Source of the DNA: Streptomyces sp. f51
Lineage (GTDB): Bacteria > Actinomycetota > Actinomycetes > Streptomycetales > Streptomycetaceae
Direction: 5' to 3'
Length of the DNA stretch: 64,000 nucleotides
Assembly (NCBI RefSeq): GCF_037940415.1
Contig: NZ_CP149798.1
Coordinates: 372,001-436,000 of the forward strand
The notes below the pieces were generated by a model. That model was not told the DNA's origin and did not search any database. It was given only the letters and a program-made list of their open reading frames with translations. Both the position numbers and the translations under genes were made by a program. Shown piece after piece: positions 27,353 through 37,017 of the stretch. The first letter of the stretch is position 1. Each line of letters begins with the position of its first letter.

Positions 27353-27595
27353 TCAGGTCAGGTCGAACTCCCCTTCGCGGGCCCCCGATACGAACGCCCC
27401 CCACTCCGCGGGCGTGAAGATGAGGGAAGGGCTCTGCGGGCGGCCACTGTTGCGCATCGCGATGAAGCCCTCGACAAAGGCGATCTCGACATCTCCCCGC
27501 CCGCGGCTGCTGGACTGCCAGTCGGCGTTGCTGAGGTCCAGCTCCGGCTTGTCCCAGCCCGCGAGCGGGTGTTGCTCGATGGTGCTCTCGGCCAC
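27353..27595 (-). CDS. DUF397 domain protein
   Basis: This 80-residue protein carries the DUF397 pattern (WQSSSRGRGDVEIAFVEGFIAMRNSGRP..SLIFTPAEWGAFVSGAREGEFDL). DUF397 proteins usually sit directly beside an XRE-type HTH regulator in Streptomyces and belong to WhiJ-like regulatory pairs. Here no such partner is adjacent. The GTG at 27595 follows GGGAGGAG at 8 bases. Confidence 0.9.
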   Translation of the reverse strand: MAESTIEQHPLAGWDKPELDLSNADWQSSSRGRGDVEIAFVEGFIAMRNSGRPQSPSLIFTPAEWGAFVSGAREGEFDLT

Positions 27596-27678
27596 GTCCG
27601 TGCTCCTCCCGGTTCGTCGTCCGCGGCCAGCCTAGCGATCGGTCCGTGCCGCGCACAGGCCACGTGAGGGGGACGGTT

Positions 27679-28841
<1,163 letters not shown>

Positions 28842-28845
<4 letters not shown>

Positions 28846-29897
28846 CGGGTGTCCCCTTCGAGTACGGCGACCAGGTTCTGCTGGAGGCAGGGGCCGGAGG
28901 TGGCGTGGGCGAGCGCCCGGTCGGACTCCCCGCGGTGGATGCGCGCGGCGGCCTCGCCGATGCGGACGAGTCCCGCCGCCATGATCGGGTTGGCGGCGAG
29001 GGCACCTCCCGAGGGGTTGACGCGCACGCTGTCGTCCAGCCGCAGGGCCTTGCGCAGGACGACCTCCTGGGAGGTGAACGGCGCGTGCAACTCGGCCGTG
29101 TCGACAGGCCGTTCGAAGGCGCCGGCTCGTTCGGCGGCCAGCCGGGCGGACGGTGAGTCGGTCAGGTCGCGCACGCCGAGGGAGTGGGCCTCGACGCGGT
29201 GGTCGATGCCCCGGATCCAGGCGGGCCGCTCGCACAGTTCACGGGCCCGGTCCCCGGCGGCGAGGATCACGGCGGCGGCGCCGTCGCCGATGGGCGGGCA
29301 GTCGCCGGTGCGCAGCGGCCGTACGAGGTAGTCGCCCTGGGGCACCGAACCGCGCAGCTGGGCGTGGGAGTTGGCGGTGGCCGAGGCGCGGCTGCGGGTG
29401 GCGACGGCGGCGAGTTCCGTTTCGTCGGTCTCGCCCGCGTCGATGAGCGCCCGTGCCTGGAGCGCCGCGAGGGCGACCGGGTCGGGCCACAGGGGCGCCA
29501 GGTAGTACGGGTCCAACTGCCGGGTCAGGACGTCGCGTACGGAGCCGGGCGAGGACTTGCCGTAGGAGTAGACGAGCGCGGTGTCGGCGTCCCCGGTCAG
29601 CAGTTTGGTCCAGGCCTCGTACAGGGCCCAGGCGCCGTCCATCTCGACGTGCGACTCGGAGATCGGCGGCCAGGCGCCGACGCCGTCGAGCGCCATGGTG
29701 AAGGAGAAGGCACGGCCCGCCAGGTAGTCGCTGGAGCCGGAGCAGGTGAAGCCGATGTCACCGGCCCGCAGGCCCGTCCGGTCGAGGACCTCGTGCAGGA
29801 CGGGGAGGAGCATCTCCACCTCGGAGTGCTCGTCGGAGGTGCGCCGGTGGTCGCTCTGCGCGAAGGCGACGACGGCGATGTCCCTGATGGGCTCCAT
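28842..29897 (-). CDS. thiolase-fold lipid-transfer/aldolase-like protein (upstream member)
   Basis: The 351-residue protein is a second, divergent thiolase-fold protein (IRDIAVVAFAQSDHRRTSDE at the start, NPSGGALAANPIMAAGL loop near the C terminus). Where a thiolase has its nucleophilic Cys it reads SHVEMDGAWALYEAW, so it cannot act as a normal thiolase. The gene abuts the DUF35 gene with no gap (stop at 29898, start at 29897). Paired Cys-less thiolase proteins with a DUF35 protein are typical of heteromeric aldolase or acyl-transfer complexes in actinobacterial steroid degradation; the substrate here is inferred only. Confidence 0.87.
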
Positions 29898-30839
29898 CTA
29901 CAGCATCTCCTTGTACGTCTCGTAGTCCGCGTCCGGTTCTCCGGTGGGCCGGTAGTGGTCGGGGTGGCGGCCGCCCTCGGTCCACACGGGCTCCACGCGC
30001 AGACCCATGCGGACCTCGTCGTAGGGGATGCCGCCGATCCGTCCGTGCAGCGCGAGCCCGGCGCCGTCGAGGGCGATGTGCGCGTAGACGTAAGGGACTT
30101 CGATGTCGAGGTTCTTGGCCTTGATGTTGACGATGCAGTACGTGGTGACGGTGCCGCGGGGGCCGACCTCGACCTGCTCGGACGTGGCCACCCCGCAGGT
30201 GGGGCAGGCGCCCTTGGGCGGCACGTAGACCTTGTGACAGGAGGGACAGCGTTCGCCCACGGTCCGGTGCTCGGCGAGGCCCGCGATGTAGGCGGCCTGG
30301 GCGCGGCCTGGTGAGTAGACGTAGTCGAGCCGTGCGGGGGCGACGATCCCGGTCACCATGTCCTCGAACCGGCCGTCGTGGCCCCCGGGTTCGGCAGCCG
30401 GGCCGTCGTACGGCTCGAAGCAGGCGATGTCGGTGATCGCGCCGGAGCGCTCGGCGGCCCAGCGGACGCGGACGCGCATGCCGGTGCGCACGGCGTCGGG
30501 GCCCGGTGCGTCGAGGGCGTGCAGCAGGGCGGTGTCGGCGCCGTCGAGCCTGACCAGGACCCAGGCGAAGGGCGTGGCGAGGGGCTGGCCGCGGCGGGGG
30601 TCGTGGTTCCAGGCCCAGGTGGTGACGGTGCCGGTGGGGGCGACCTCGACGAGGTCGGACAGCTCCTCGGCGGTGACGGGGTCGTACTCGACGGGCGGGA
30701 CGAGGGTGCGTCCGTCGGCGGTCCGTACGCCGAGGACGACCTGTTCGCGCAGGCCGGTGAGGAAGGCGCTCTGCACGGGCCCGAGCGAGCGGGTGAAGGG
30801 GAACTCGACGACGAGGGGGGCCTTGAGGACTTCGGGCAT
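29898..30839 (-). CDS. tandem OB-fold DUF35 protein with zinc ribbon (ChsH2-like partner)
   Basis: The 313-residue protein has two OB-fold DUF35 halves; the second is preceded by a rubredoxin-like zinc ribbon (CPSCHKVYVPPKGACPTCG, residues about 198-216). DUF35 proteins bind acyl-CoA and partner thiolase-fold aldolases such as Ltp2 with ChsH2. AAGGAGAG precedes the ATG. The gene directly follows the enoyl-CoA hydratase gene (78-bp gap) and abuts the first thiolase-like gene, consistent with a complex made in fixed order. Confidence 0.9.
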   Translation of the reverse strand: MPEVLKAPLVVEFPFTRSLGPVQSAFLTGLREQVVLGVRTADGRTLVPPVEYDPVTAEELSDLVEVAPTGTVTTWAWNHDPRRGQPLATPFAWVLVRLDGADTALLHALDAPGPDAVRTGMRVRVRWAAERSGAITDIACFEPYDGPAAEPGGHDGRFEDMVTGIVAPARLDYVYSPGRAQAAYIAGLAEHRTVGERCPSCHKVYVPPKGACPTCGVATSEQVEVGPRGTVTTYCIVNIKAKNLDIEVPYVYAHIALDGAGLALHGRIGGIPYDEVRMGLRVEPVWTEGGRHPDHYRPTGEPDADYETYKEML

Positions 30840-30917
30840 CCCGGATCTCTCCTTCCAACGGCCGGACGTGCCGTGTCCGAGGGGCGGACAGGACGCGTCC
30901 GGGGCCGGGCTTGCGGG

Positions 30918-31718
30918 TCAGGCCCGCCGGTAGACGGGCGGGCGCTTCTCGGCGAAGGCCCGGGAGCCTTCCTTGGCGTCGGCGGTGTCGAACACCGGCC
31001 AGCCGCGGCGGAGTTCGGCGGCGAGGCCGTCGGTCTCGGCGAGTTCGGCGGTCTCGTACACGGACGCCTTGACGGCCTCGACGGCGAGCGGACCACAGGC
31101 GTTGATCTGCTCGGCGACGGCGAGCGCCTTCTCCAGCGCCGTGCCGTCGGGCACCACATGACCGATCAGCCCGATCGCGGCGGCCTCCTGGGCGGTGTAC
31201 GGGCGTCCCGTGAGCAGCATTTCGAGGGCGTGGGTGCGCGGGATCTGGCGCTGGAGCCGGACCGTCGAGCCGCCGATCGGGAAGAGTCCGCGTCTGACCT
31301 CGAAGAGCCCGAAGGTGGCGGAGGATCCCGCGACCCGGATGTCGGTGCCCTGGAGGATCTCGGTGCCGCCCGCGACGCAGTACCCCTCGACGGCGGCGAT
31401 CACCGGCTTGCGCGGGCGGTGGTGGCGCAGCATGGCCTTCCAGTGCAGATCGGGGTCGGCCTTGAGCCGGTCCCGGTAATGCTCGCCCTCCATGCCCCTG
31501 CCCGCCAGCGCCTTGAGGTCCATCCCGGCACAGAAGGCACCGCCGGCGCCGGTGAGCACGATCGAGCGGATCGCGTCGTCCGCGTCGGCCTCGACCCAGC
31601 CGTCGTACAGGCCGACCAGCATCGGCAGCGAGAGCGCGTTCCTGGCCTCGGGCCTGTTGAGCGTGAGCACCAGTGTGGCGCCTTCGCGTTGCACGGTGAG
31701 GTGTTCGGTCCCACCCAT
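30918..31718 (-). CDS. enoyl-CoA hydratase/crotonase family protein, EchA19-like
   Basis: The 266-residue crotonase hydrates trans-2-enoyl-CoA. Its oxyanion-hole motifs are GAFCAGMDLK (residues about 61-70) and AVEGYCVAGGTEI (about 108-120); FGLFEVRRGLFPIGGS contributes the second acidic residue region. GGGAGG sits upstream of the ATG at 31718. It heads the operon with the DUF35 and thiolase-like genes and is divergent from an acyl-CoA synthetase gene, an echA/fadD arrangement like that seen in mycobacterial steroid catabolism. The similarity to EchA19 is from memory of that family, not a search. Confidence 0.9.
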   Translation of the reverse strand: MGGTEHLTVQREGATLVLTLNRPEARNALSLPMLVGLYDGWVEADADDAIRSIVLTGAGGAFCAGMDLKALAGRGMEGEHYRDRLKADPDLHWKAMLRHHRPRKPVIAAVEGYCVAGGTEILQGTDIRVAGSSATFGLFEVRRGLFPIGGSTVRLQRQIPRTHALEMLLTGRPYTAQEAAAIGLIGHVVPDGTALEKALAVAEQINACGPLAVEAVKASVYETAELAETDGLAAELRRGWPVFDTADAKEGSRAFAEKRPPVYRRA

Positions 31719-31741
31719 GGGCGTCCTCCCGTCTCGGATGC

Positions 31742-31755
31742 GAGAACAGGTTGCA
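31742..31755. promoter_or_regulatory. partial KstR-like box
   Basis: GAGAACAGGTTGCA keeps the AAC-2-GTT core and final A of the KstR pattern (TnnAACnnGTTnnA) but lacks the first T. It lies just upstream of the enoyl-CoA hydratase start. With a 3+3-base core, chance occurrence is quite possible. Confidence 0.3.
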
Positions 31756-31782
31756 GGAGGCGTCCTGCCAGTACAAGGGTTT

Positions 31783-31799
31783 TCTGACAGGCAGTCAGA
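31783..31799. promoter_or_regulatory. inverted-repeat operator TCTGAC-N5-GTCAGA in the enoyl-CoA hydratase/FadD divergent region
   Basis: TCTGACAGGCAGTCAGA is a perfect inverted repeat with 6-bp arms. It lies between the two divergent genes, 65 bp from one start and 117 bp from the other. Nearly the same sequence occurs at 44178-44194 before another acyl-CoA operon. TetR-type regulators of acyl-CoA genes bind sites of this size. Confidence 0.6.
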
Positions 31800-31915
31800 T
31801 TTCTTCTGCCGGGACCCTTCCCACTTGGGTCGGGCTTTGCTCTGATGACCGTCGGGTCCGGGGCGGACACGCTCCGGGGACACACGGCCACGGACGTGCA
31901 CGGTCAGGAGGAACG

Positions 31916-33535
31916 GTGGAGTACAACCTTGCCGACCTGTTCGAGTCGGTCGTCGACGTGGTCCCGGACCGCGAGGCCCTCGTGTACATCGACCACCCGG
32001 GTACGGGAGCGGAGCGCCGGCTGACGTACGCGCGGCTGGACGCGGCCGCGAACCGTCTCGCGCACCATCTGATCGACAGCGGGATCCGCCCCGGCGAGCA
32101 CCTCGGGCTCCATCTCTACAACGGCGTCGAGTACCTCCAGACCGTGCTGGCCTGCCTGAAGGCGCGGATCGTCCCCGTCAACGTCAACTACCGCTACGTG
32201 GAAGACGAGTTGGCCTATCTCTACCAGGACGCGGACCTGGTGGCCCTGGTGTTCGACGCGGAGTTCACCGGCCGGGTGGCAGCGGCACGGCCACGGGCGC
32301 CGCGGCTGCGGCATCTGGTCCGGGTGGGCGCCGCCGCGCCCGGAGCGGACCCGGTGGACGCCGTGGACTTCGGCGAGGCCGAGGCCGCCGGCTCGCCCCT
32401 GCGCGGGTTCGCTCCGCGCTCCGCGGACGACCAGTTCATCATCTACACCGGCGGCACGACCGGGATGCCCAAGGGCGTGATGTGGCGGCAGGAGGACCTC
32501 TTCTTCGCGGGTCTCGGCGGCGGAGCGCCCACCGGCGATCCGGTCACCGAGCCGCGGGAGCTGGCCGAGCGCGTCGCGGCGGGCGGCGCCGGGATCACCT
32601 TCTTCCCCACTCCCCCGCTGATGCACGGCACGTCGACGCTCACCGCCTTCATCGCCTTCAACTTCGGCCAACGCGTGCTGCTGCACCGCAAGTTCGCTCC
32701 CGAGGAGGTCCTGCGGACGATCGAGCGGGAGAAGGTGACCAGTGTGTCGCTGGTCGGCGACGCGATGCTGCGGCCCCTGATCGACGCGCTCTCCGGCCCC
32801 CTCAAGGGCACGGACTGTTCCGCCCTGTTCAGCGTGTCCTCGTCCGGCGCGATCATGTCGGACACCGTGCGCGAGCAGTTCCAGGCGCTCGTCCCGAACG
32901 TGATGCTCCTGAACAACTTCGGCTCCTCGGAGTCCGGCTTCAACGGCACCGCGACCGCCGACTCCGGACCCGAACGCGGCTTCCGGATCCGCGTCAACGC
33001 CCGTACGCAGGTGGTGGACCCGGTGACGTACGAGCCGGTCGCGGCCGGTGAGCCGGGACGGGTCGCGCAGCGCGGCCATGTGCCGCTCGGCTACTACAAC
33101 GACCCGAAGAAGACCGCCGAGACGTTCTTCCGCAAGGGCGACGAGCGCTGGGTGCTCCTCGGCGACATGGCCACGGTCGACGAGGAGGGCATCGTCGTCG
33201 TGCTCGGCCGTGGCTCACAGTGCATCAACACCGGGGGTGAGAAGGTCTATCCCGAAGAGGTCGAACAGGCCCTGAAATCCCATCCGGACGTGTACGACGC
33301 CCTGGTGGCCGGGGTGCCCGACCCGAAGTGGGGCAGCCACGTGGCGGCCGTCGTCCAGCTCCGCGAGGGCGCGCCGCGGCCGTCCCTCGACGACATCCAG
33401 ACCCACTGCCGCGGCCGCCTGGCCGGCTACAAGGTCCCGCGCCAGCTGGTGATCACGGACTCCGTCCAGCGGTCGCCGAGCGGCAAGGCCGACTACCGGT
33501 GGGCACGGGAGGTGGCGGTGGCGGCCGACCGGTAG
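31916..33535 (+). CDS. acyl-CoA synthetase (FadD19/FadD17-like)
   Basis: The 539-residue ANL enzyme activates a carboxylic acid to its CoA thioester using ATP. It has the P-loop IIYTGGTTGMPKGVMW, GSSESGFNGT, the adenylate-binding GDMATVDEEG and the terminal catalytic Lys motif SPSGKADYRWA. The pattern TGGTTG..KGVMWR and VNVNYRYVEDEL recalls mycobacterial FadD19/FadD17, which act on steroid side chains. GTG 31916 was chosen because AGGAGG (31906-31911) lies just upstream. It is divergent from the enoyl-CoA hydratase operon and shares its operator region. Confidence 0.92.
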   Translation: MEYNLADLFESVVDVVPDREALVYIDHPGTGAERRLTYARLDAAANRLAHHLIDSGIRPGEHLGLHLYNGVEYLQTVLACLKARIVPVNVNYRYVEDELAYLYQDADLVALVFDAEFTGRVAAARPRAPRLRHLVRVGAAAPGADPVDAVDFGEAEAAGSPLRGFAPRSADDQFIIYTGGTTGMPKGVMWRQEDLFFAGLGGGAPTGDPVTEPRELAERVAAGGAGITFFPTPPLMHGTSTLTAFIAFNFGQRVLLHRKFAPEEVLRTIEREKVTSVSLVGDAMLRPLIDALSGPLKGTDCSALFSVSSSGAIMSDTVREQFQALVPNVMLLNNFGSSESGFNGTATADSGPERGFRIRVNARTQVVDPVTYEPVAAGEPGRVAQRGHVPLGYYNDPKKTAETFFRKGDERWVLLGDMATVDEEGIVVVLGRGSQCINTGGEKVYPEEVEQALKSHPDVYDALVAGVPDPKWGSHVAAVVQLREGAPRPSLDDIQTHCRGRLAGYKVPRQLVITDSVQRSPSGKADYRWAREVAVAADR

Positions 33536-33685
33536 GCGCCACCCGCGTCAACCCGGCGATTCCCGCGACGTACTCTGTGCGCGATCGGCCCCGCCTTGAA
33601 CGTGAGGTGACGGCCGGACGTATGGGGAATGGCGGAAACAGCCTCCGTCGCACCAGCACCGGGTTACGCACGGAAGGACCTTCGG

Positions 33686-35764
33686 GTGTCGCACCACACG
33701 CATCCTCGTCAACTGCCGGATGCCGACGCGGGTCCTGACCCCGACGCCACGGCGGTGGACGGGACCCGCGAGGACTCCGGGACCGAGGATCGGATCGCGG
33801 CGCACGCGGGTCCCGCAGCGGAGGAGCGGACCGGGGAGGCGCCCGCCGACGCCGAGCACGGCGAGTCCGCCGACCCGCACCCCGCCGACGCCGAGGCCAC
33901 GGCCTCGCACCCCACCGACGACGAACACGCCGTGACGCGCACCGGTTCCGACGACGAAGGCGCCGCTCCAGGCGATGAACTCACCGAAGCCGGCGCCGAC
34001 ACCGAGCCCACTCCCGAGGCCGCGGGCGACGACCCCACGGACCCCGCGTCCCGGCACGAGGACGAACCCGCCACCGCGACCACCCGCCCCGGGTGGTTCG
34101 GCTGGCGCCGGCGCTACCCCCGGGCCGCGGCTGCCGTCCGGGTGGGCACGACCGTCCTGGCCGGTGCGCTGGTGCTCACCGTGCTCCTCATACCGAACCG
34201 CCTCGACTGGATGTCCGTCCAGGCGTTCCTCCGCCTCCCCGTCGAGGCGGTCTTCCTCGCGGCCGTCCTGCTCGTCCTGCCGTCGAGGGCACGGCGGATC
34301 ACCGCCGGGGTCCTCGGGGTGATCCTCGGCCTGTCCGCCATCCTGAAGTGCCTGGACATGGGCTTCCGCGAGACCCTGGCCCGGCCGTTCGACCTGGTCT
34401 TCGACTGGGTGCTGCTGAGCGACGGCGCGGACTGGGTGAAGGACTCGTTCGGGCGCTCGGGCGAACTGCTCGCGGTGGCCGGCGTGATCGTCCTGATCGT
34501 CGCCGTGCTCGCGCTGAGCGTCCTCGCGACGATGCGGCTGGCGAACACGCTGGCCCGGCACCGCACGGTGGCCGTCCGCGCCACGCTGGTCCTGGGCGTG
34601 GCGTGGGTCGTCTGCTTCACCCTGGGCGTGCAGTTCGGCGGGGTCACGTTCGCCACCAAGGGCTACGCCCAGTACCTCTCGAACCGTGTGAAGTACGTCC
34701 GCGACGGCCTCGGTGACGCCGACGTCTACAAGAAGCAGATGGCCGTCGACGCGTTCGCCCGCACCCCGTCCGACCAGCTGCTGACCGGGCTGCGCGGCAA
34801 GGACGTGATGCTCACCTTCATCGAGAGCTACGGCCGGGTGGCCATCGACGATCCGACGATGGGACCCGAGGTCGACGCCACGCTCAAGGCGGGCGACGCC
34901 CGGCTCAAGGCGGCCGGCTTCTCGGCGCGCAGCGGCTGGCTCAGGTCGCCCGTGACCGGCGCCGGCAGCTGGCTCGCCCACTCGACGTTCCTGTCCGGCA
35001 CCTGGGTCGAGAACCAGCAGCGGTACCGGTCCCTGACCACCAGCAAGCGCGCGACCCTGACCAGCTACTTCCAGAAGACCGGCGCCTGGCGGACCGTCGG
35101 CATCGTCCCCGGCGTGCGCAAGGCCTGGCCCGAGGGCAAGTACTTCGGCCTGGACCACATCTACGACTCGACGCACCTCGGCTACCAGGGCCCGTACTTC
35201 AGCTGGACGCCGGTACCGGACCAGTTCAGCCTTGAGGCCTTCCAGAAGCTGGAGCACGGCAAGAAGAACCGCGACCCGATCATGGCGGAGATCATTCTCG
35301 CGTCCAGCCACAACCCCTGGTCCCCGATCGCCCACACGATCGACTGGAAGGACCTCGGGGACGGCAAGGTCTTCTACAAGATCAAGAAAGAGGGCACGAA
35401 CCCCACGGAGGTCTGGAAGAGCTCGAAGCGGGTGCGGACCGAGTACCGCAAGGCGATCCAGTACTCGCTGGACAGCCTGACGCAGTGGATGCAGCGCTAC
35501 GGCGACGACAACACCGTCCTGGTCTTCCTCGGCGACCACCAGCCCGTCCCGACGGTCACGGGTGGCACCTCGAACAGGGACGTGCCCGTCACCGTCGTCG
35601 CCCGCGACCCGAAGGTACTGGACCGCATCTCCGACTGGGGCTGGACGGAAGGGCTCAAGCCTGCGGACAACGCGCCGGAATGGGCGATGAACACGTTCCG
35701 CGACCGCTTCATGACGGCGTACGGCTCGACCCCGGGCCCGGCGGCCACGACAACGGCGCACTGA
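33686..35764 (+). CDS. LtaS-like membrane sulfatase/phosphoglycerol-transferase family protein
   Basis: The 692-residue protein has an acidic, Ala/Thr/Pro-rich disordered N-terminal region (about 145 residues), five transmembrane helices (residues about 150-320) and an extracellular alkaline-phosphatase/sulfatase superfamily domain (about 370-680) opening VMLTFIESYGRVAIDD and later carrying the metal-binding FLGDHQPVPTVTG. LtaS-type enzymes move glycerol phosphate onto envelope polymers; the real substrate in Streptomyces is not known. GTG 33686 has GGAAGGA upstream at 7 bases. A clear terminator follows. Confidence 0.85.
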   Translation: MSHHTHPRQLPDADAGPDPDATAVDGTREDSGTEDRIAAHAGPAAEERTGEAPADAEHGESADPHPADAEATASHPTDDEHAVTRTGSDDEGAAPGDELTEAGADTEPTPEAAGDDPTDPASRHEDEPATATTRPGWFGWRRRYPRAAAAVRVGTTVLAGALVLTVLLIPNRLDWMSVQAFLRLPVEAVFLAAVLLVLPSRARRITAGVLGVILGLSAILKCLDMGFRETLARPFDLVFDWVLLSDGADWVKDSFGRSGELLAVAGVIVLIVAVLALSVLATMRLANTLARHRTVAVRATLVLGVAWVVCFTLGVQFGGVTFATKGYAQYLSNRVKYVRDGLGDADVYKKQMAVDAFARTPSDQLLTGLRGKDVMLTFIESYGRVAIDDPTMGPEVDATLKAGDARLKAAGFSARSGWLRSPVTGAGSWLAHSTFLSGTWVENQQRYRSLTTSKRATLTSYFQKTGAWRTVGIVPGVRKAWPEGKYFGLDHIYDSTHLGYQGPYFSWTPVPDQFSLEAFQKLEHGKKNRDPIMAEIILASSHNPWSPIAHTIDWKDLGDGKVFYKIKKEGTNPTEVWKSSKRVRTEYRKAIQYSLDSLTQWMQRYGDDNTVLVFLGDHQPVPTVTGGTSNRDVPVTVVARDPKVLDRISDWGWTEGLKPADNAPEWAMNTFRDRFMTAYGSTPGPAATTTAH

Positions 35765-35787
35765 CGGCCCCACGCCCGACCCGGACC

Positions 35788-35824
35788 CGAAGGGCCCGCA
35801 GCCTCCCCGGCCGCGGGCCCTTCG
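35788..35824 (+). terminator. perfect 12-bp stem hairpin after the LtaS-like gene
   Basis: CGAAGGGCCCGC (35788-35799) pairs perfectly with GCGGGCCCTTCG (35813-35824), 24 bp beyond the stop codon. Confidence 0.75.
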
Positions 35825-35877
35825 CGTTGCGCGGACGCCCATGGCGGACATCCGCACCCGTTCCCATTGACCTGGGT

Positions 35878-35889
35878 GGTTCATGAACC
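35878..35889. promoter_or_regulatory. palindrome GGTTCATGAACC upstream of kdgD
   Basis: A perfect 12-bp palindrome, AT-rich at its centre, 51 bp before the kdgD start. Together with the palindrome at 35910-35920 it forms a pair spaced by three helical turns, as expected for a dimeric regulator of the glucarate genes. Confidence 0.5.
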
Positions 35890-35901
35890 TAATCTGAGTT
35901 C

Positions 35902-35927
35902 GCATACATAGACGACGTCTGCATACA
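35902..35927. promoter_or_regulatory. direct repeat GCATACA flanking palindrome AGACGACGTCT
   Basis: GCATACA occurs at 35902-35908 and 35921-35927, either side of the perfect odd palindrome AGACGACGTCT (35910-35920). The second repeat runs into the kdgD ribosome site (AGGG 35927-35930), so a bound protein would block initiation or elongation. Confidence 0.5.
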
Positions 35928-35939
35928 GGGATGAGACTC

Positions 35940-36899
35940 ATGGCAGGGTTCAGCGCGGATCCGGACGGCGTGGTCCACCGGCTGCGGGACGGGATGGCGA
36001 GCGGGGTGCTGTCCTTCCCGCTCACGAGCTTCACGGAGGACGGCCGTCTCGATCCGGAGGGCTACAGGTCGTACCTGAGCGGCCGACTGGCCACGGCCCC
36101 CGGCGCGGTCTTCCCCGCTTGCGGGACCGGCGAGTTCAGCGCGCTGGACGAGGACGAGTACCGCGCCGTCGTCACCGCGACGGTCGAGGTCGCCGACGGC
36201 CGCATGCCGGTGGTCGCGGGCACCGGCTACGGATGGGCGCAGGCGCTGCGGTTCGCGCGGATCGCGGAGGAGGCGGGCGCGGACGCCCTTCTCGTGCTGC
36301 CCCACTATCTCGTCGAGGCGCCCGAGGCCGGCCTGGTCGAGCAGCTGCGCCGGATCGCCGCCGGTACCCGGCTGCCGCTCATCGCCTACCAGCGCGGTCC
36401 GGTCGCCTTCACCCCCGAGGGACTGCGGGCCGTCGCGGAGATCCCGGGTGTCGTCGGACTCAAGGACGGCCACAGCGACCTCGACCGGCTCCAGCGCCTG
36501 ACCCTCGCCGCCCCCGACGGCTTCCTGTTCTTCAACGGGGCCGCCACCGCCGAGATCCAGGCACGCGCGTACGCCACCGTAGGCGTTCCGGCCTATTCGT
36601 CGGCCGTGCACGCCTTCGCACCCGAGATCGCCGGCGCCTTCTTCACCGCGCTGCGCACGGGCGACGAGGCGACCGTGAACAAGCTGCTGCGCGACTTCTA
36701 CGTCCCGCTCGTCGAGCTGCGCGACCGGGTGCCCGGCTACGCCGTGTCCCTCGTCAAGGCCGCGGCGCGGCTGCGCGGGCTTCCCGTCGGCCCGGTGCGC
36801 GCCCCGCTCACGGACCCCGGACCCGACGACCTGGCCGCCCTGGAGCGGATCCTCGACACCGGGCTGGCCCTCGTCGGGGCCGTGCGCCGGCCCGCCTGA
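35940..36899 (+). CDS. kdgD: 5-dehydro-4-deoxyglucarate dehydratase (decarboxylating)
   Basis: The 319-residue DHDPS-superfamily enzyme converts 5-keto-4-deoxy-D-glucarate to 2,5-dioxopentanoate with loss of CO2 and water. The Schiff-base lysine is in [11 protein letters not shown] (residue about 182), the active-site Tyr in LIAYQRGP, and the family motif in [17 protein letters not shown]. Length fits KdgD. ATG 35940 fits the AGGG at 35927-35930; the in-frame ATG at 35931 has no spacing. It precedes glucarate dehydratase with a 118-bp gap and is likely co-regulated with it. Confidence 0.93.
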   Translation: MAGFSADPDGVVHRLRDGMASGVLSFPLTSFTEDGRLDPEGYRSYLSGRLATAPGAVFPACGTGEFSALDEDEYRAVVTATVEVADGRMPVVAGTGYGWAQALRFARIAEEAGADALLVLPHYLVEAPEAGLVEQLRRIAAGTRLPLIAYQRGPVAFTPEGLRAVAEIPGVVGLKDGHSDLDRLQRLTLAAPDGFLFFNGAATAEIQARAYATVGVPAYSSAVHAFAPEIAGAFFTALRTGDEATVNKLLRDFYVPLVELRDRVPGYAVSLVKAAARLRGLPVGPVRAPLTDPGPDDLAALERILDTGLALVGAVRRPA

Positions 36900-37017
36900 A
36901 GCACGCGGGGGACGGCCCCGGATCCCCGGGCGGGCCGACCCCCCGGCCGGGTCCGTCGCCGTCATCCTGGAGCCCGCGGGCCCGTCCAACCATCGTCCCT
37001 CGTACACAAGGATTGTG

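Noticed and set aside
29758..31776. Open frame of more than 670 codons antisense or offset to the thiolase operon
   Set aside because: It is a Arg/Pro-rich shadow of the DUF35, thiolase and echA genes, with no recognisable domain.
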